A DNA stretch of 17,755 nt from an uncultured Collinsella sp. (GCA_900552705.1 USAX01000026.1:1-17755); one strand, 5' to 3'. Counted from the stretch's first letter, positions 6,558 through 14,718 are shown. Made by a program: numbers and translations. The notes: generated by a model from the letters alone, not told the origin.

Positions 6558-6878
6558 ATGCTTGAGGGTACGTATGTGGTTTTGGCCCAGACGCCGGTAG
6601 GGAGCAAGCGCGGCGAGGTGACGTTTTCACATGGGGTGAACGGCGCGCTCAGGGCAGTACTAAACGTCAGGGGTCTCAATATCGCTCTCTCGGGTGCCCG
6701 CGCTGAGTGCGATTTCTTTGAGCTCTCGGGTACTATCTCCCACGTCTTGATGGGCAAGGCGCCCTTTACATGCACGGGGTCGGTTGAGGGTGATCGACTC
6801 ACTGCTACCGCGCGGTCGGGTTCCGTTTCGATCTCGCTGAGCGGTATGCGCAAAGAGCTTTCGGGGCGCACCGCATAA
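6558..6878 (+). CDS. Small protein of unknown function, beta-rich
   Basis: A 106-residue protein I do not recognise. The start at ATG 6558 is well supported by GAGGAGG just upstream. The sequence alternates polar and hydrophobic residues with many glycines and serines (GTYVVLAQTPVGSKRGEVTF, then GKAPFTCTGSVEGDRLTATA), suggesting an all-beta domain of lipocalin-like or small-barrel type. There is no signal peptide, no membrane segment and only one or two cysteines. It begins with a short LEGTYVV strand and contains a TPVGSKRG turn. It lies 121 nt upstream of feoAB on the same strand, but the gap contains TTGACT, so feoAB may have its own promoter and the two need not be linked. Function cannot be assigned. 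Confidence 0.7.
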   Translation: MLEGTYVVLAQTPVGSKRGEVTFSHGVNGALRAVLNVRGLNIALSGARAECDFFELSGTISHVLMGKAPFTCTGSVEGDRLTATARSGSVSISLSGMRKELSGRTA

Positions 6879-6999
6879 AGTTTGCGCAGGTAAACATCGG
6901 TATTTGACTTTATAAAATAGTTCAGAGCGCTATCATTTGTCGTTACGAGTTGGTTAGCCCCGGTAAACGGTTAACAGCGTCTAACGAAAGGATGAGCGT

Positions 7000-9360
7000 G
7001 TGAAGCTCGATACACTCGAGATTGGAAAGGACGCCGTTGTCGCATCGGTGGCATCGGACGATCAGGCACTCCGACAGCATATTTTGGACATGGGTCTAAC
7101 GCCGGGCACCGAAGTCACCATGATGAAGTACGCCCCCATGGGCGACCCGCTCGAGATTCGCCTGCGCGGCTACGAGCTGACGCTGCGCAAGGACGATGCC
7201 GCCCGCATCGAGCTCGTGGGTGTTCACGACACAGACACGGGTCCGCGCACTAACGCCGCAATCGGCACGACGGAGCACCCGGCACTTGGCGAGGGGACGT
7301 ATTCGCCCCGTGCGGCAAAAACGGCCGTGCCCGAGGGTGCGCCGCTGCATTTCGCCCTCGCCGGCAACCAAAACTGCGGTAAGACCACGCTGTTCAACCA
7401 GCTTACGGGCTCCAACCAACATGTCGGTAACTTTCCCGGCGTGACGGTCGACCGCAAGGACGGCACCATCCGTAACCATCCCGAGGCAAGCGTTACCGAC
7501 CTGCCCGGCATCTATTCGCTGTCTCCGTACACGGGCGAAGAGATCGTCAGTCGCCAATTTATCCTGGACGAAAACCCCGACGCCATCATCGACATCATCG
7601 ACGCTACTAATATCGAACGCAACCTGTACCTGACGCTGCAGCTTATGGAGCTCGACCGCCCCATGGTCATCGCGCTCAACATGATGGACGAGGTGACGGC
7701 CAACGGCGGCGCCGTGGACGTCAACCTGCTCGAGAGCCTGTTGGGCGTGCCTGTTGTCCCCATTAGCGCTGCCCGTAACGAGGGTATCGGCGAGCTGGTG
7801 GATCATGCCTTGCACGTGGCACGGTTCCGCGAGCGCCCCGGTCGCCTGGACTTCTGTGCGCCCGATGGCTCGGACGGCGGTGCACTGCATCGCTGCATCC
7901 ACGGTATTGCCAACCTGATCGAGGACCATGCCGTGACGGCGCACATTCCGGTGCGTTTTGCGGCGACCAAGCTGGTTGAAGGCGACGAGCTGGTGACCGA
8001 GGCGCTTCACTTGGATCGCAATGAGCTCGACGCTATCGAGCACATCATTACCCAGATGGAGGGCGAAGCCGGCACCGACCGTCTGTCCGCGCTGGCCGAT
8101 ATGCGCTTTAGCTTTATCGGCGACGTGTGCGGGCGTTGCGTCGTCAAGCCGCACGAGAGCCGCGAGCACGTGCGCTCCGTCAAGATCGACCGCATCCTGA
8201 CGGGTCGCTACACAGCCATTCCGGCGTTTCTGGTGATCATGGGCCTCGTCTTTTGGCTGACGTTTGGCGTGATCGGCGCGGCGTTGCAGGGACTCATGGA
8301 GGACGGCATCGCTGCCATCATCGCCTCGGCCGATGCGGGCCTCAAGGCGTTCGGCACCAACGACGTAGTGCGCTCGCTGGCTGTCGACGGCGTGCTTACG
8401 GGCGTGGGCAGCGTGCTGACCTTCCTGCCGATTATCGTCGTGCTCTTTTTGTTCCTTTCCATTCTGGAAGACTCCGGATACATGGCACGCGTGGCCTTTG
8501 TCATGGATAAGGTACTGCGTCGCTTTGGCCTTTCGGGCCGCAGCTTCGTCCCCATGCTCGTCGGTTTTGGCTGCACCGTGCCGGCTATCATGTCGACCCG
8601 TACGCTCCCATCCGAGCACGACCGCAAGATGACGGTCATGCTCACGCCGTTCATGAGCTGCTCGGCCAAGTTGCCGGTCTACGGTCTGCTGTGCGGGGCG
8701 TTTTTCCCACAGGCGACGGTTCCCGCCATGGTCTCGCTCTATCTGATTGGCATTGCGATCGGTTGCATCGCGGCTTTGGTGCTCAACCGCACGGCATTTA
8801 AGGGCGACCCGGTGCCGTTTATCATGGAGCTTCCCAATTACCGTCTGCCGAGCGTCAAGACGACGGTGATGCTGGCATGGGATAAGGCCAAGGACTTTAT
8901 TACCAAGGCCTTTACCATTATCTTTGCCGCTACCGTGGTCATCTGGTTCCTTCAGACGTTCGACATTCGCTTTAATGTGGTCGCCGATCAGTCGCAAAGC
9001 CTGCTTGCGGGTCTCGGCAGCATCATCGCGCCGGCGCTGGCGCCGCTTGGGTTTGGCGATTGGCGAGCATCCACGGCGCTCGTCACCGGCCTTATCGCCA
9101 AGGAGAGTGTCATCTCGACCCTCACGGTGCTTTTGGGCGCGACCTCGCCCGCGGCACTGTCGACCATGTTTTCGCCGTTTACCGCTTACGTGTTCCTGGT
9201 CTTTACGCTGCTGTACCCGCCCTGCGTGGCGGCCATCGGTGCCGTCAAGAGCGAGCTGGGTGCGCGCTATGCCGTTGCCGTGTTCGCGTTTCAGGTGACG
9301 GTCGCCTGGATCGTGGCGTTTGTCGTGCATTCGGCGGGCATATTGTTGGGGTTGGCTTAG
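7000..9360 (+). CDS. feoB: Ferrous iron transporter FeoA-FeoB fusion
   Basis: A 786-residue inner-membrane Fe(II) uptake protein. Residues 1-75 are a FeoA-type SH3-like domain (HILDMGLTPGTEVTMMKYAPMGDPLEIRLRGYELTLR in two parts). Residues 116-290 are the FeoB GTPase: G1 GNQNCGKT (122-129), G3 DLPG (167-170), G4 NMMD (227-230). A helical spacer follows, then the membrane domain from about residue 400, including VGFGCTVPAIMSTRTL, typical of FeoB. Fusion of FeoA to FeoB is known from several anaerobes. The start is GTG 7000 with AAAGGA upstream; the ATG at 6992 is out of frame and stops at once. Upstream, TTGACT (6904-6909) and TATCAT (6931-6936) are 21 nt apart, too far for a standard promoter. 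GTTGGTTAGCC (6949-6959) resembles one half of a DtxR/IdeR iron box, but the other half does not match. No feoC is adjacent. Confidence 0.96.
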   Translation: MKLDTLEIGKDAVVASVASDDQALRQHILDMGLTPGTEVTMMKYAPMGDPLEIRLRGYELTLRKDDAARIELVGVHDTDTGPRTNAAIGTTEHPALGEGTYSPRAAKTAVPEGAPLHFALAGNQNCGKTTLFNQLTGSNQHVGNFPGVTVDRKDGTIRNHPEASVTDLPGIYSLSPYTGEEIVSRQFILDENPDAIIDIIDATNIERNLYLTLQLMELDRPMVIALNMMDEVTANGGAVDVNLLESLLGVPVVPISAARNEGIGELVDHALHVARFRERPGRLDFCAPDGSDGGALHRCIHGIANLIEDHAVTAHIPVRFAATKLVEGDELVTEALHLDRNELDAIEHIITQMEGEAGTDRLSALADMRFSFIGDVCGRCVVKPHESREHVRSVKIDRILTGRYTAIPAFLVIMGLVFWLTFGVIGAALQGLMEDGIAAIIASADAGLKAFGTNDVVRSLAVDGVLTGVGSVLTFLPIIVVLFLFLSILEDSGYMARVAFVMDKVLRRFGLSGRSFVPMLVGFGCTVPAIMSTRTLPSEHDRKMTVMLTPFMSCSAKLPVYGLLCGAFFPQATVPAMVSLYLIGIAIGCIAALVLNRTAFKGDPVPFIMELPNYRLPSVKTTVMLAWDKAKDFITKAFTIIFAATVVIWFLQTFDIRFNVVADQSQSLLAGLGSIIAPALAPLGFGDWRASTALVTGLIAKESVISTLTVLLGATSPAALSTMFSPFTAYVFLVFTLLYPPCVAAIGAVKSELGARYAVAVFAFQVTVAWIVAFVVHSAGILLGLA

Positions 9361-9401
9361 CTATTTATTGACGGCGCAACCCCTGTGTATTGAGTTGATT
9401 G

Positions 9402-9440
9402 CGGTCCCGCATCTGTACTGACGGATGCGGGGCCGTTGCT
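9402..9440 (+). terminator. Terminator hairpin after feoAB
   Basis: CGGTCCCGCATC (9402-9413) pairs with GATGCGGGGCCG (9424-9435) over 12 bp with one G-T and a 10-nt loop, followed by TTGCT. The T-tract is poor. The stem is strong, and its loop carries the -35 box of the next gene. Confidence 0.6.
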
Positions 9441-9447
9441 ATATAAT
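9418..9447 (+). promoter_or_regulatory. Promoter of the MFS gene
   Basis: CTGACG (9418-9423) and a consensus TATAAT (9442-9447) are separated by 18 nt. The start codon is 37 nt further on. The -35 lies in the loop and the spacer in the right arm of the feoAB terminator hairpin. Confidence 0.6.
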
Positions 9448-9483
9448 CGCCCACCGCCCAAGACAATCGGAGAGGTTTCCTAC

Positions 9484-10680
9484 ATGACCCAGGCAAGACA
9501 AGATGGCATCTCGCTCAAGCAGTGGCTCCCGCTTATCGGGCTCGCCTGCTGTTCGTTCGTGTTCAACACATCAGAGTTCATGCCCATCGGCCTTCTGACT
9601 GATATCGCCGCGTCGTTCTCGCTCACCGAGGCCCAGGCAGGCATCATGATCTCGGTCTATGCTTGGGGCGTCATGCTGCTGTCGCTGCCACTCATGGTGT
9701 TTGCCTCGCGCTTTGAGTTCAAGCGTATGCTGCTCGGCGTGCTCGCCGTGTTTTCTCTGGGTCAGTTCCTGTCCGCTGTGGCACCGACATATCCCATCCT
9801 GGTCTGTGCGCGCCTGGTGGTCGCTTGCGCACATGCCGTGTTCTGGTCGGTCGCCTCGATCATGGCTTCGCGCCTGGTCGACACCCGCCATGGGGCGCTC
9901 GCCATCAGCATAATCGCCACGGGCTCGTCCATCGCGCAGATTTTTGGCCTGCCGATCGGCCGCGCCATCGGGCTGGCCGTGGGCTGGCGCATGACATTCG
10001 CCGTGGTCGGTGCCTTCTCTGCCGCCGCGGTGGTGTACCAAGCCGCGGTGTTTCCGGCTATGCCGGCGGGTGAGCGCTTTACCGTCAAACAGCTGCCCGT
10101 GCTGCTCAAGAACCCGTTCCTGATCGCGCTCTACGCGGTCACGGTCTTTATGGCAACCGGCTATTATGCGGGTTACAGCTATATCGAGCCGTTCCTGGCG
10201 CAGGTCGCGCACGTCGACGCAAGCGCTATTACCATGACGCTGACGGCGTTCGGCTGCTCTGGTCTGCTCGGAAGCTGGCTGTTCGGCCGTCTGTTCGATG
10301 GGCATCGCTTCCCGTTCTTGGCTATCACGCTCTCCGGCGTGCCGGTGGCTCTGCTGCTCATGGGTCCGGTTGCACCGTCGCTCGTCGCCGTTCTCGCTGT
10401 TTGCGCGCTATGGGGCTGCTGCGCCACGGCCTTTAACGTGGCGTTTCAGGCCGAGCTCATCAAGTACACACCGGCGGATTCGTCGGCCGTCGCCATGTCG
10501 ATCTTCTCGGGCCTGTTCAATCTGGGTATCGGCACGGGCACCGCAATCGGTGGCACCGTGGTTTCGGGTCCCGGTATCGCTTGGATTGGCTTCGCGGGCG
10601 GGGCGATTACCGTCGTGGGCGTCATCCTCGCCATCACGGTGCTGTTCCCGGCCATACGCCGCGCAAAGCCCGTCGCCTAA
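9484..10680 (+). CDS. MFS efflux transporter, SotB/AraJ-like (DHA1)
   Basis: A 398-residue, 12-span major facilitator. The N-terminal segment FVFNTSEFMPIGLLTDIAA and the following SVYAWGVMLLSLPLM match the SotB/YdeA group, which exports sugars such as arabinose and IPTG and sometimes drugs, by proton antiport. Also visible are the loop 2-3 region ASRFEFKRMLLG, the proline-poor TM4 ARLVVACAHAVFWSV, and motif-C-like ATGSSIAQIFGLPIGRAIG in TM5. YYAGYSYIEPFL in the second half is another SotB hallmark. Start ATG 9484 follows GGAGAGG by eight bases; an upstream in-frame ATG at 9436 lies before the -10 and cannot be used. The gene is probably monocistronic: it has its own promoter and is followed by a palindromic repeat. 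The true substrate is unknown. Confidence 0.88.
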   Translation: MTQARQDGISLKQWLPLIGLACCSFVFNTSEFMPIGLLTDIAASFSLTEAQAGIMISVYAWGVMLLSLPLMVFASRFEFKRMLLGVLAVFSLGQFLSAVAPTYPILVCARLVVACAHAVFWSVASIMASRLVDTRHGALAISIIATGSSIAQIFGLPIGRAIGLAVGWRMTFAVVGAFSAAAVVYQAAVFPAMPAGERFTVKQLPVLLKNPFLIALYAVTVFMATGYYAGYSYIEPFLAQVAHVDASAITMTLTAFGCSGLLGSWLFGRLFDGHRFPFLAITLSGVPVALLLMGPVAPSLVAVLAVCALWGCCATAFNVAFQAELIKYTPADSSAVAMSIFSGLFNLGIGTGTAIGGTVVSGPGIAWIGFAGGAITVVGVILAITVLFPAIRRAKPVA

Positions 10681-10695
10681 TCACGTCCCCTCATC

Positions 10696-10762
10696 AGCTG
10701 CGGTGGAATAGCTCCTGTTTAAGGCCTCTGAAGGCCCAAGCAGGAATTATTTCACCGCAACT
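10696..10762. repeat. Palindromic intergenic repeat, copy B
   Basis: The left arm (10696-10720, containing TGCGGTGGAATAGCTCCTG) pairs with the right arm (10738-10762, containing CAGGAATTATTTCACCGCA), with mismatches or G-T pairs. The loop holds a perfect GGCCT/AGGCC stem around CTGA. The arms match copy A at 6249-6315 at most positions, but the apical stem has a different sequence of the same form. It lies 16 nt after the MFS gene and may end that transcript. The rest of the gap to 10833 holds a TACAAT (10793-10798) that could be the amylase -10, without a clear -35. Confidence 0.75.
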
Positions 10763-10833
10763 TATTTTGGGGGAGGGGATACGCGGCGGGCATACAATGG
10801 ATGTCGTTGTGTTGAGCTTACCGGGAGGTTGCT

Positions 10834-12210
10834 ATGTGGGCATACGAGACGACGTTCTATCAGATCTATCCGCTGGGCTTTTGCGGAGCTCCGCGCGAAA
10901 ACGCCGCGCCCGTTGCCGAAGATGAGCTCGCCCAGGCTGCCAACGCAGCGCCCAACCCCGATGCGCCCATCATGAAGATCGCCCAATGGGCCGACTACCT
11001 GCAAGAGCTCGGCATCGGTGCTGTGCTCATTAACCCGCCGCTCGAATCCGACAGCCATGGCTACGACACGCGCAGCCTGCGCCATATCGACCGTCGCCTG
11101 GGTGGGGATGCCGATTTTGCCGCCGTGTGCGAGACGCTGCACGCCCATGGCATCCGCGTGGTGCTCGATGCGGTCTTCAACCATGTGGGCCGTGGCTTTT
11201 GGGCCTTCCGCGATGTGCAGGAGCGCAAGTGGGACTCGCCCTACAAGGATTGGTTCCACATCAGCTTTGACGGCGACTCCTGCTATGGCGATGGCTTTTG
11301 GTACGAGGGCTGGGAAGGCCATTTTGAGCTCGTGAAGCTCAACCTGCAAAACCCCGCCGTGGTCGATTACCTGCTCGAGTCCGTGCGCCGTTGGGCCGAC
11401 GTCTTTGGCGTCGACGGCCTGCGCCTGGACGTTGCCTATATGCTCGACCGCGACTTTATGCGCCGCCTGCACGCCTTTGCCCGTGAGCTCAAGCCCGACT
11501 TTGTGCTGATCGGCGAGACGCTCCACGGCGACTACAACCAGATCGTCAACGACGAGATGCTCGACTCCTGCACCAACTACGAGTGCTACAAGGGCCTGTA
11601 CTCCAGCTTTAACTCGGTCAATATGTTCGAGATCGCGCACTCGCTGCACCGCCAGTTTGGCGGTGACCCGTGGTGCATTTATCGCGGCAAGCATCTGCTG
11701 TCGTTTGTCGACAACCACGATGTGCCGCGCCTGGCGAGCATCCTTACCGACAAGTCCTGTCTGCGCCCCGCTTATGGCATGCTCTTTGGCATGTCGGGCA
11801 TTCCGTGCGTCTACTATGGCAGCGAGTGGGGGATTCCTGGCGAAAAGGGCGGCCCCGATGGTGACTGGGCGCTGCGACCTGCGCTCGATGAGCCTGCGCC
11901 CAACGAGCTGACGGCCTTCATCAAGCAGCTCGCGCACCTGCGCTCAGCAGACGACGCGGCGGCCCGTGCCCTCAACTATGGTGCCTATCGCAACGTGGTG
12001 ATTCAGAACAAGCAGCTGCTGTTCGAGCGCGCCTGCGACGACGCGACGGTGCTCGTGGCGGTCAATGCCGTGGGCGAGCCTTACACCTTTGGCGCCGGCG
12101 AGCTCAATGGGTCCTTTGTCGACCTGCTGGCCGACGGCGTGCCCACGGTCGAGCTGGCGGGCTCCCTTGAGCTTGCGCCCTACGAGGTGCGCTATCTGCT
12201 GAGGGCTTAG
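10834..12210 (+). CDS. Alpha-amylase family glycosyl hydrolase (GH13), intracellular
   Basis: A 458-residue GH13 enzyme acting on alpha-1,4 glucans or maltodextrins. All four conserved regions are present: DAVFNH (112-117), GLRLDVAYM with nucleophile Asp199, LIGETLHG with acid/base Glu228, and FVDNHD with Asp296. The N-terminus YQIYPLGFCGAP and the SHGYDT (74-79) segment fit intracellular cyclomaltodextrinase / maltodextrin glucosidase-like proteins. There is no signal peptide and no separate N-terminal domain. The C-terminal 80 residues form the small beta domain that ends GH13 enzymes. Start ATG 10834 follows GGGAGG by five or six bases. It is followed by the glycosylase gene 3 nt later, so the two are probably co-transcribed although their functions look unrelated. 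Exact specificity cannot be told. Confidence 0.92.
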   Translation: MWAYETTFYQIYPLGFCGAPRENAAPVAEDELAQAANAAPNPDAPIMKIAQWADYLQELGIGAVLINPPLESDSHGYDTRSLRHIDRRLGGDADFAAVCETLHAHGIRVVLDAVFNHVGRGFWAFRDVQERKWDSPYKDWFHISFDGDSCYGDGFWYEGWEGHFELVKLNLQNPAVVDYLLESVRRWADVFGVDGLRLDVAYMLDRDFMRRLHAFARELKPDFVLIGETLHGDYNQIVNDEMLDSCTNYECYKGLYSSFNSVNMFEIAHSLHRQFGGDPWCIYRGKHLLSFVDNHDVPRLASILTDKSCLRPAYGMLFGMSGIPCVYYGSEWGIPGEKGGPDGDWALRPALDEPAPNELTAFIKQLAHLRSADDAAARALNYGAYRNVVIQNKQLLFERACDDATVLVAVNAVGEPYTFGAGELNGSFVDLLADGVPTVELAGSLELAPYEVRYLLRA

Positions 12211-12213
12211 CTC

Positions 12214-12777
12214 GTGGCCGCGCCGGACGAGGGCTATCAACATATTGAGCATGGGTTTGAACCCGTGTTTGACGAGCACTCGCGCGTTTTGCTGCTGGGG
12301 TCGTTTCCCTCGGTGCTTTCGCGCGCCAATGCCTTTTATTACGGCAACCCTCAGAATCGCTTTTGGCGCGTGATGGCCGCGTGCCTCGGTGTGCCCGTGC
12401 CGCCCAACGAGGGAGACTTTTTGGCGAGCGGCGAGCCCGCGACGCTCGACGCCTCGATTGCTGCCAAGCGATCCATGCTGCTCAACGGCGGTGTGGCCCT
12501 GTGGGACGTGATCGAGAGCTGTGATATCAAGGGCTCAAGCGACGCGAGCATTCGCAACGTTGTGCCGGCACATATCGAGCGCATTACCGGCGCAGCTCCC
12601 ATTGAGCAGGTGATATGCAACGGTGGTACAGCTGGCCGGCTCTACAAGCGCTATCTACAAGAACACACCGGGCTGCCCGCTATCGTCCTGCCCTCGACAA
12701 GTCCCGCCAATGCCGCCTGGCGTCTGGAGCTCCTTGTTGAGCGCTGGCGCGAGGCCGTTGACTGGGCCGCTCTCTAA
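12214..12777 (+). CDS. DNA-deoxyinosine (hypoxanthine) glycosylase, UDG superfamily
   Basis: A 187-residue base-excision repair enzyme of the uracil-DNA glycosylase superfamily, hypoxanthine-glycosylase (family 6) type. It removes deaminated adenine from DNA. The diagnostic N-terminal block LLLGSFPSVLSRANAFYYGNPQNRFWRVM is clear across residues 27-55, including the YYGNPQNRFW segment, and the C-terminal motif LPSTSPANA (about 160-168) matches. Start GTG 12214 lies 3 nt after the amylase stop, with GAGGG inside the end of that gene as its ribosome site, so translational coupling is likely. It ends 1 nt before the stop of the minus-strand gene at 12779. Family assignment is from motif recognition; activity on hypoxanthine versus uracil is inferred. 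Confidence 0.87.
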   Translation: MAAPDEGYQHIEHGFEPVFDEHSRVLLLGSFPSVLSRANAFYYGNPQNRFWRVMAACLGVPVPPNEGDFLASGEPATLDASIAAKRSMLLNGGVALWDVIESCDIKGSSDASIRNVVPAHIERITGAAPIEQVICNGGTAGRLYKRYLQEHTGLPAIVLPSTSPANAAWRLELLVERWREAVDWAAL

Positions 12778-12778
12778 T

Positions 12779-13438
12779 TTAGATATTTGATTGAGCGTGG
12801 GCGCCGAGATGTTTGATGATGGTGCGCCAGATCGGCGCGGGCAGCGCGGGCTTGACGCGCACCATGCCGTCGGTATCGACGCTACCGGCATTGCCACCGC
12901 CAAACAGCTGCGCATGCTCAATGGAGCAGCCTATGCGCGCAGCGCCCACAAGCTTATCCATCGCTTCCGAAAATGGCCGACGCAAGAGCCCCATGCGCGG
13001 GGAGTGGCGAAGCGCTGCGATGCCGGCGCCGGTGCAGACGACAATGCCGCCGCACCATGGCAGGTCACGTAGAATACATGCCCGGTACAGGCGGTCGAGG
13101 ACTTCGTCCGCCTGCTTGTTGTTTTTGGACAGGGTCTGGACGACGACATAGACTCGTGCCTCTGTATTCCCAAGGCGATCGAGTATCTGCTCGACAGCGA
13201 TCATAGCCTCATCGTCAAATGCATCGTCAACAGCGAGCACCATACCATCGACTGCACCGGCATCATCCGCCTTCAAGTCGACTGGGCGGGGGAGTACAGT
13301 GCCGGAAAGCTGTGCATAGGCGGCGATGGCATCCTGCAGGTCCCAGAGCAAAAACTCAAGATCGGCACTCTCGGGAATACTGACAAACGCGATGTTATGC
13401 AGTGTTTTTGGTACATCGCCGCGCGCGGTCGTCTCCAT
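12779..13438 (-). CDS. Protein of unknown function, possibly flavodoxin-like fold
   Basis: A 219-residue protein I do not recognise with confidence. It is well supported as a gene: AAAGGAG precedes ATG 13438 by five bases, it is divergent from the aminotransferase, and no other frame there is credible. Several hydrophobic strands alternate with helices (NIAFVSIP, GMVLAVDD, RVYVVVQTL, CGGIVVCTGAGIAALRHSPRMGLLRRPFSEAMDKL). The glycine-rich GIVVCTGAGIA loop and the order of elements resemble flavodoxin-like or NAD(P)H-dependent FMN reductase folds, but the key flavin-binding motif is not obvious. No signal peptide or membrane span is seen. It is tail-to-tail with the glycosylase gene with only one base between stops. 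Confidence 0.7.
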   Translation of the reverse strand: METTARGDVPKTLHNIAFVSIPESADLEFLLWDLQDAIAAYAQLSGTVLPRPVDLKADDAGAVDGMVLAVDDAFDDEAMIAVEQILDRLGNTEARVYVVVQTLSKNNKQADEVLDRLYRACILRDLPWCGGIVVCTGAGIAALRHSPRMGLLRRPFSEAMDKLVGAARIGCSIEHAQLFGGGNAGSVDTDGMVRVKPALPAPIWRTIIKHLGAHAQSNI

Positions 13439-13531
13439 GCCATCTCCTTTCCGGCTCGTTTCCGTTTAGGTTACACCGTCTGGTGGCGCCCCGCCGCGCT
13501 ATCCTAGTGCAACCCTTACGAAAGGAACGCC

Positions 13532-14668
13532 ATGCGTCTGTCCATGAATACCTCGCTTGCCACGCTTAAGCCCTCCGGCATCCGCCGAATCAACGCACTC
13601 GCCGCCCGGCACCCGGGATGCATTGCGCTCGCGCTTGGCGAGCCCGATTTTCCCACGCCCGATGTGATTAGCGCCGAGGTGGCCGCCGCGCTCGACCGCG
13701 GCGACACGCACTATCCGCCCAACAACGGTCGCCCCGCCCTGCGCGAGGCACTGTCCGAATATATGGGGGACGCGGGCCTTGCGTTTTCGGCCGACGAGGT
13801 CATCCTGACTGACGGCGCGACCGAGGCCCTGTCGGCAACATTCATGGCTATGCTCAACCCCGGCGACGAGGTCATTATCCCCACGCCCGCCTTTGGCCTG
13901 TACGAGAGCATCGTCGTGGCCAACCACGCCAAGGCGGTCTTCTTGGATACGGAGCCTGCGCAATTCCAGATTGACGAGGATGCGCTTCGCGCCTGTGTGA
14001 CCCCGGCGACCAAGGCCATCGTCATCTGCTCGCCCAACAATCCCACGGGTTGCATCCTCGACACGGCATCGCTCGACGCCGTGTCGCGCGTGGCAGAGCA
14101 GGCGGGCATATACGTAGTCTGCGACGACGTATACAACCGTCTGGTCTATGTGGATGGCTACGAGCGCTTTGCCCAGCGCCACCCGGAGCTGCGCGACCAG
14201 ACGGTGGTCATCGAGAGCTTCTCCAAGCCCTGGGCCATGACCGGCTGGCGCTTGGGCTGGCTCGCAGCGGCAGCCCCCGTCATCGCCGAGATCGCAAAGG
14301 CTCACCAATACTTAGTATCGAGTGCTGTCTCCTTCGAAATGGACGCCGCAGCCCGAGCCCTGACCGTCGACCCAACCCCCATGCTCAAAGTCTACCGAGC
14401 CCGCCGCGAACGCGTACTCGCAGCCTTAAACGCCATGGGCCTCGACGTAGTGGAACCGGCAGGCGCCTTCTACGCCTTCCCCAGCATCAAACAATTCGGC
14501 CTGACAAGCGAAGACTTCTGCATCAAAGCCATCAAAGAGGCCAACGTAGCCCTAGTCCCCGGAAACTGCTTCGGCACCGAAGGCCACATCCGCCTAAGCT
14601 ACTGCGTCTCCGACAAAGACCTAGACGAAGGCCTCCACCGCCTATCCACCTTCGTTTCAACCCTGTAG
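13532..14668 (+). CDS. Class I PLP-dependent aminotransferase
   Basis: A 378-residue fold-type I aminotransferase of the aspartate/aromatic (AAT-I) group, cytoplasmic. Visible marks are ALGEPDFPTP (34-43), the PLP phosphate-binding start DGATEAL (94-100), SPNNPTG (167-173), CDDVYNRL with the pyridine-binding Asp198 or Asp199, and the Schiff-base Lys232 in SFSKPWAMTGWRLGW. RLSYC near the C-terminus holds the carboxylate-binding arginine. The amino-acid substrate cannot be told. Start ATG 13532 follows GAAAGGA. The reading frame is intact, but from about codon 259 (base 14306) codon choice changes abruptly: lysine goes from five AAG and no AAA to five AAA and no AAG, and glutamate from 14 GAG and one GAA to six GAA and one GAG. 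This suggests a recombined 3' third. A 223-bp palindrome begins 51 nt after the stop. Confidence 0.9.
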   Translation: MRLSMNTSLATLKPSGIRRINALAARHPGCIALALGEPDFPTPDVISAEVAAALDRGDTHYPPNNGRPALREALSEYMGDAGLAFSADEVILTDGATEALSATFMAMLNPGDEVIIPTPAFGLYESIVVANHAKAVFLDTEPAQFQIDEDALRACVTPATKAIVICSPNNPTGCILDTASLDAVSRVAEQAGIYVVCDDVYNRLVYVDGYERFAQRHPELRDQTVVIESFSKPWAMTGWRLGWLAAAAPVIAEIAKAHQYLVSSAVSFEMDAAARALTVDPTPMLKVYRARRERVLAALNAMGLDVVEPAGAFYAFPSIKQFGLTSEDFCIKAIKEANVALVPGNCFGTEGHIRLSYCVSDKDLDEGLHRLSTFVSTL

Positions 14669-14718
14669 CCCAACGGGACCCAACCCATCAGCCCACCGAC
14701 TTAAGGCTTATGAGTGGG

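Noticed and set aside
6949..6967. DtxR/IdeR iron box upstream of feoAB
   Set aside because: Only the left half (TTGGTTAGCC) resembles the consensus; the right half does not match, so I do not list it as a site.
7096..9330. 744-codon open frame on the minus strand opposite feoAB
   Set aside because: It is a frame shadow of feoAB: composition is rich in His, Arg and Gln with no domain, while the plus-strand protein shows all FeoB motifs.
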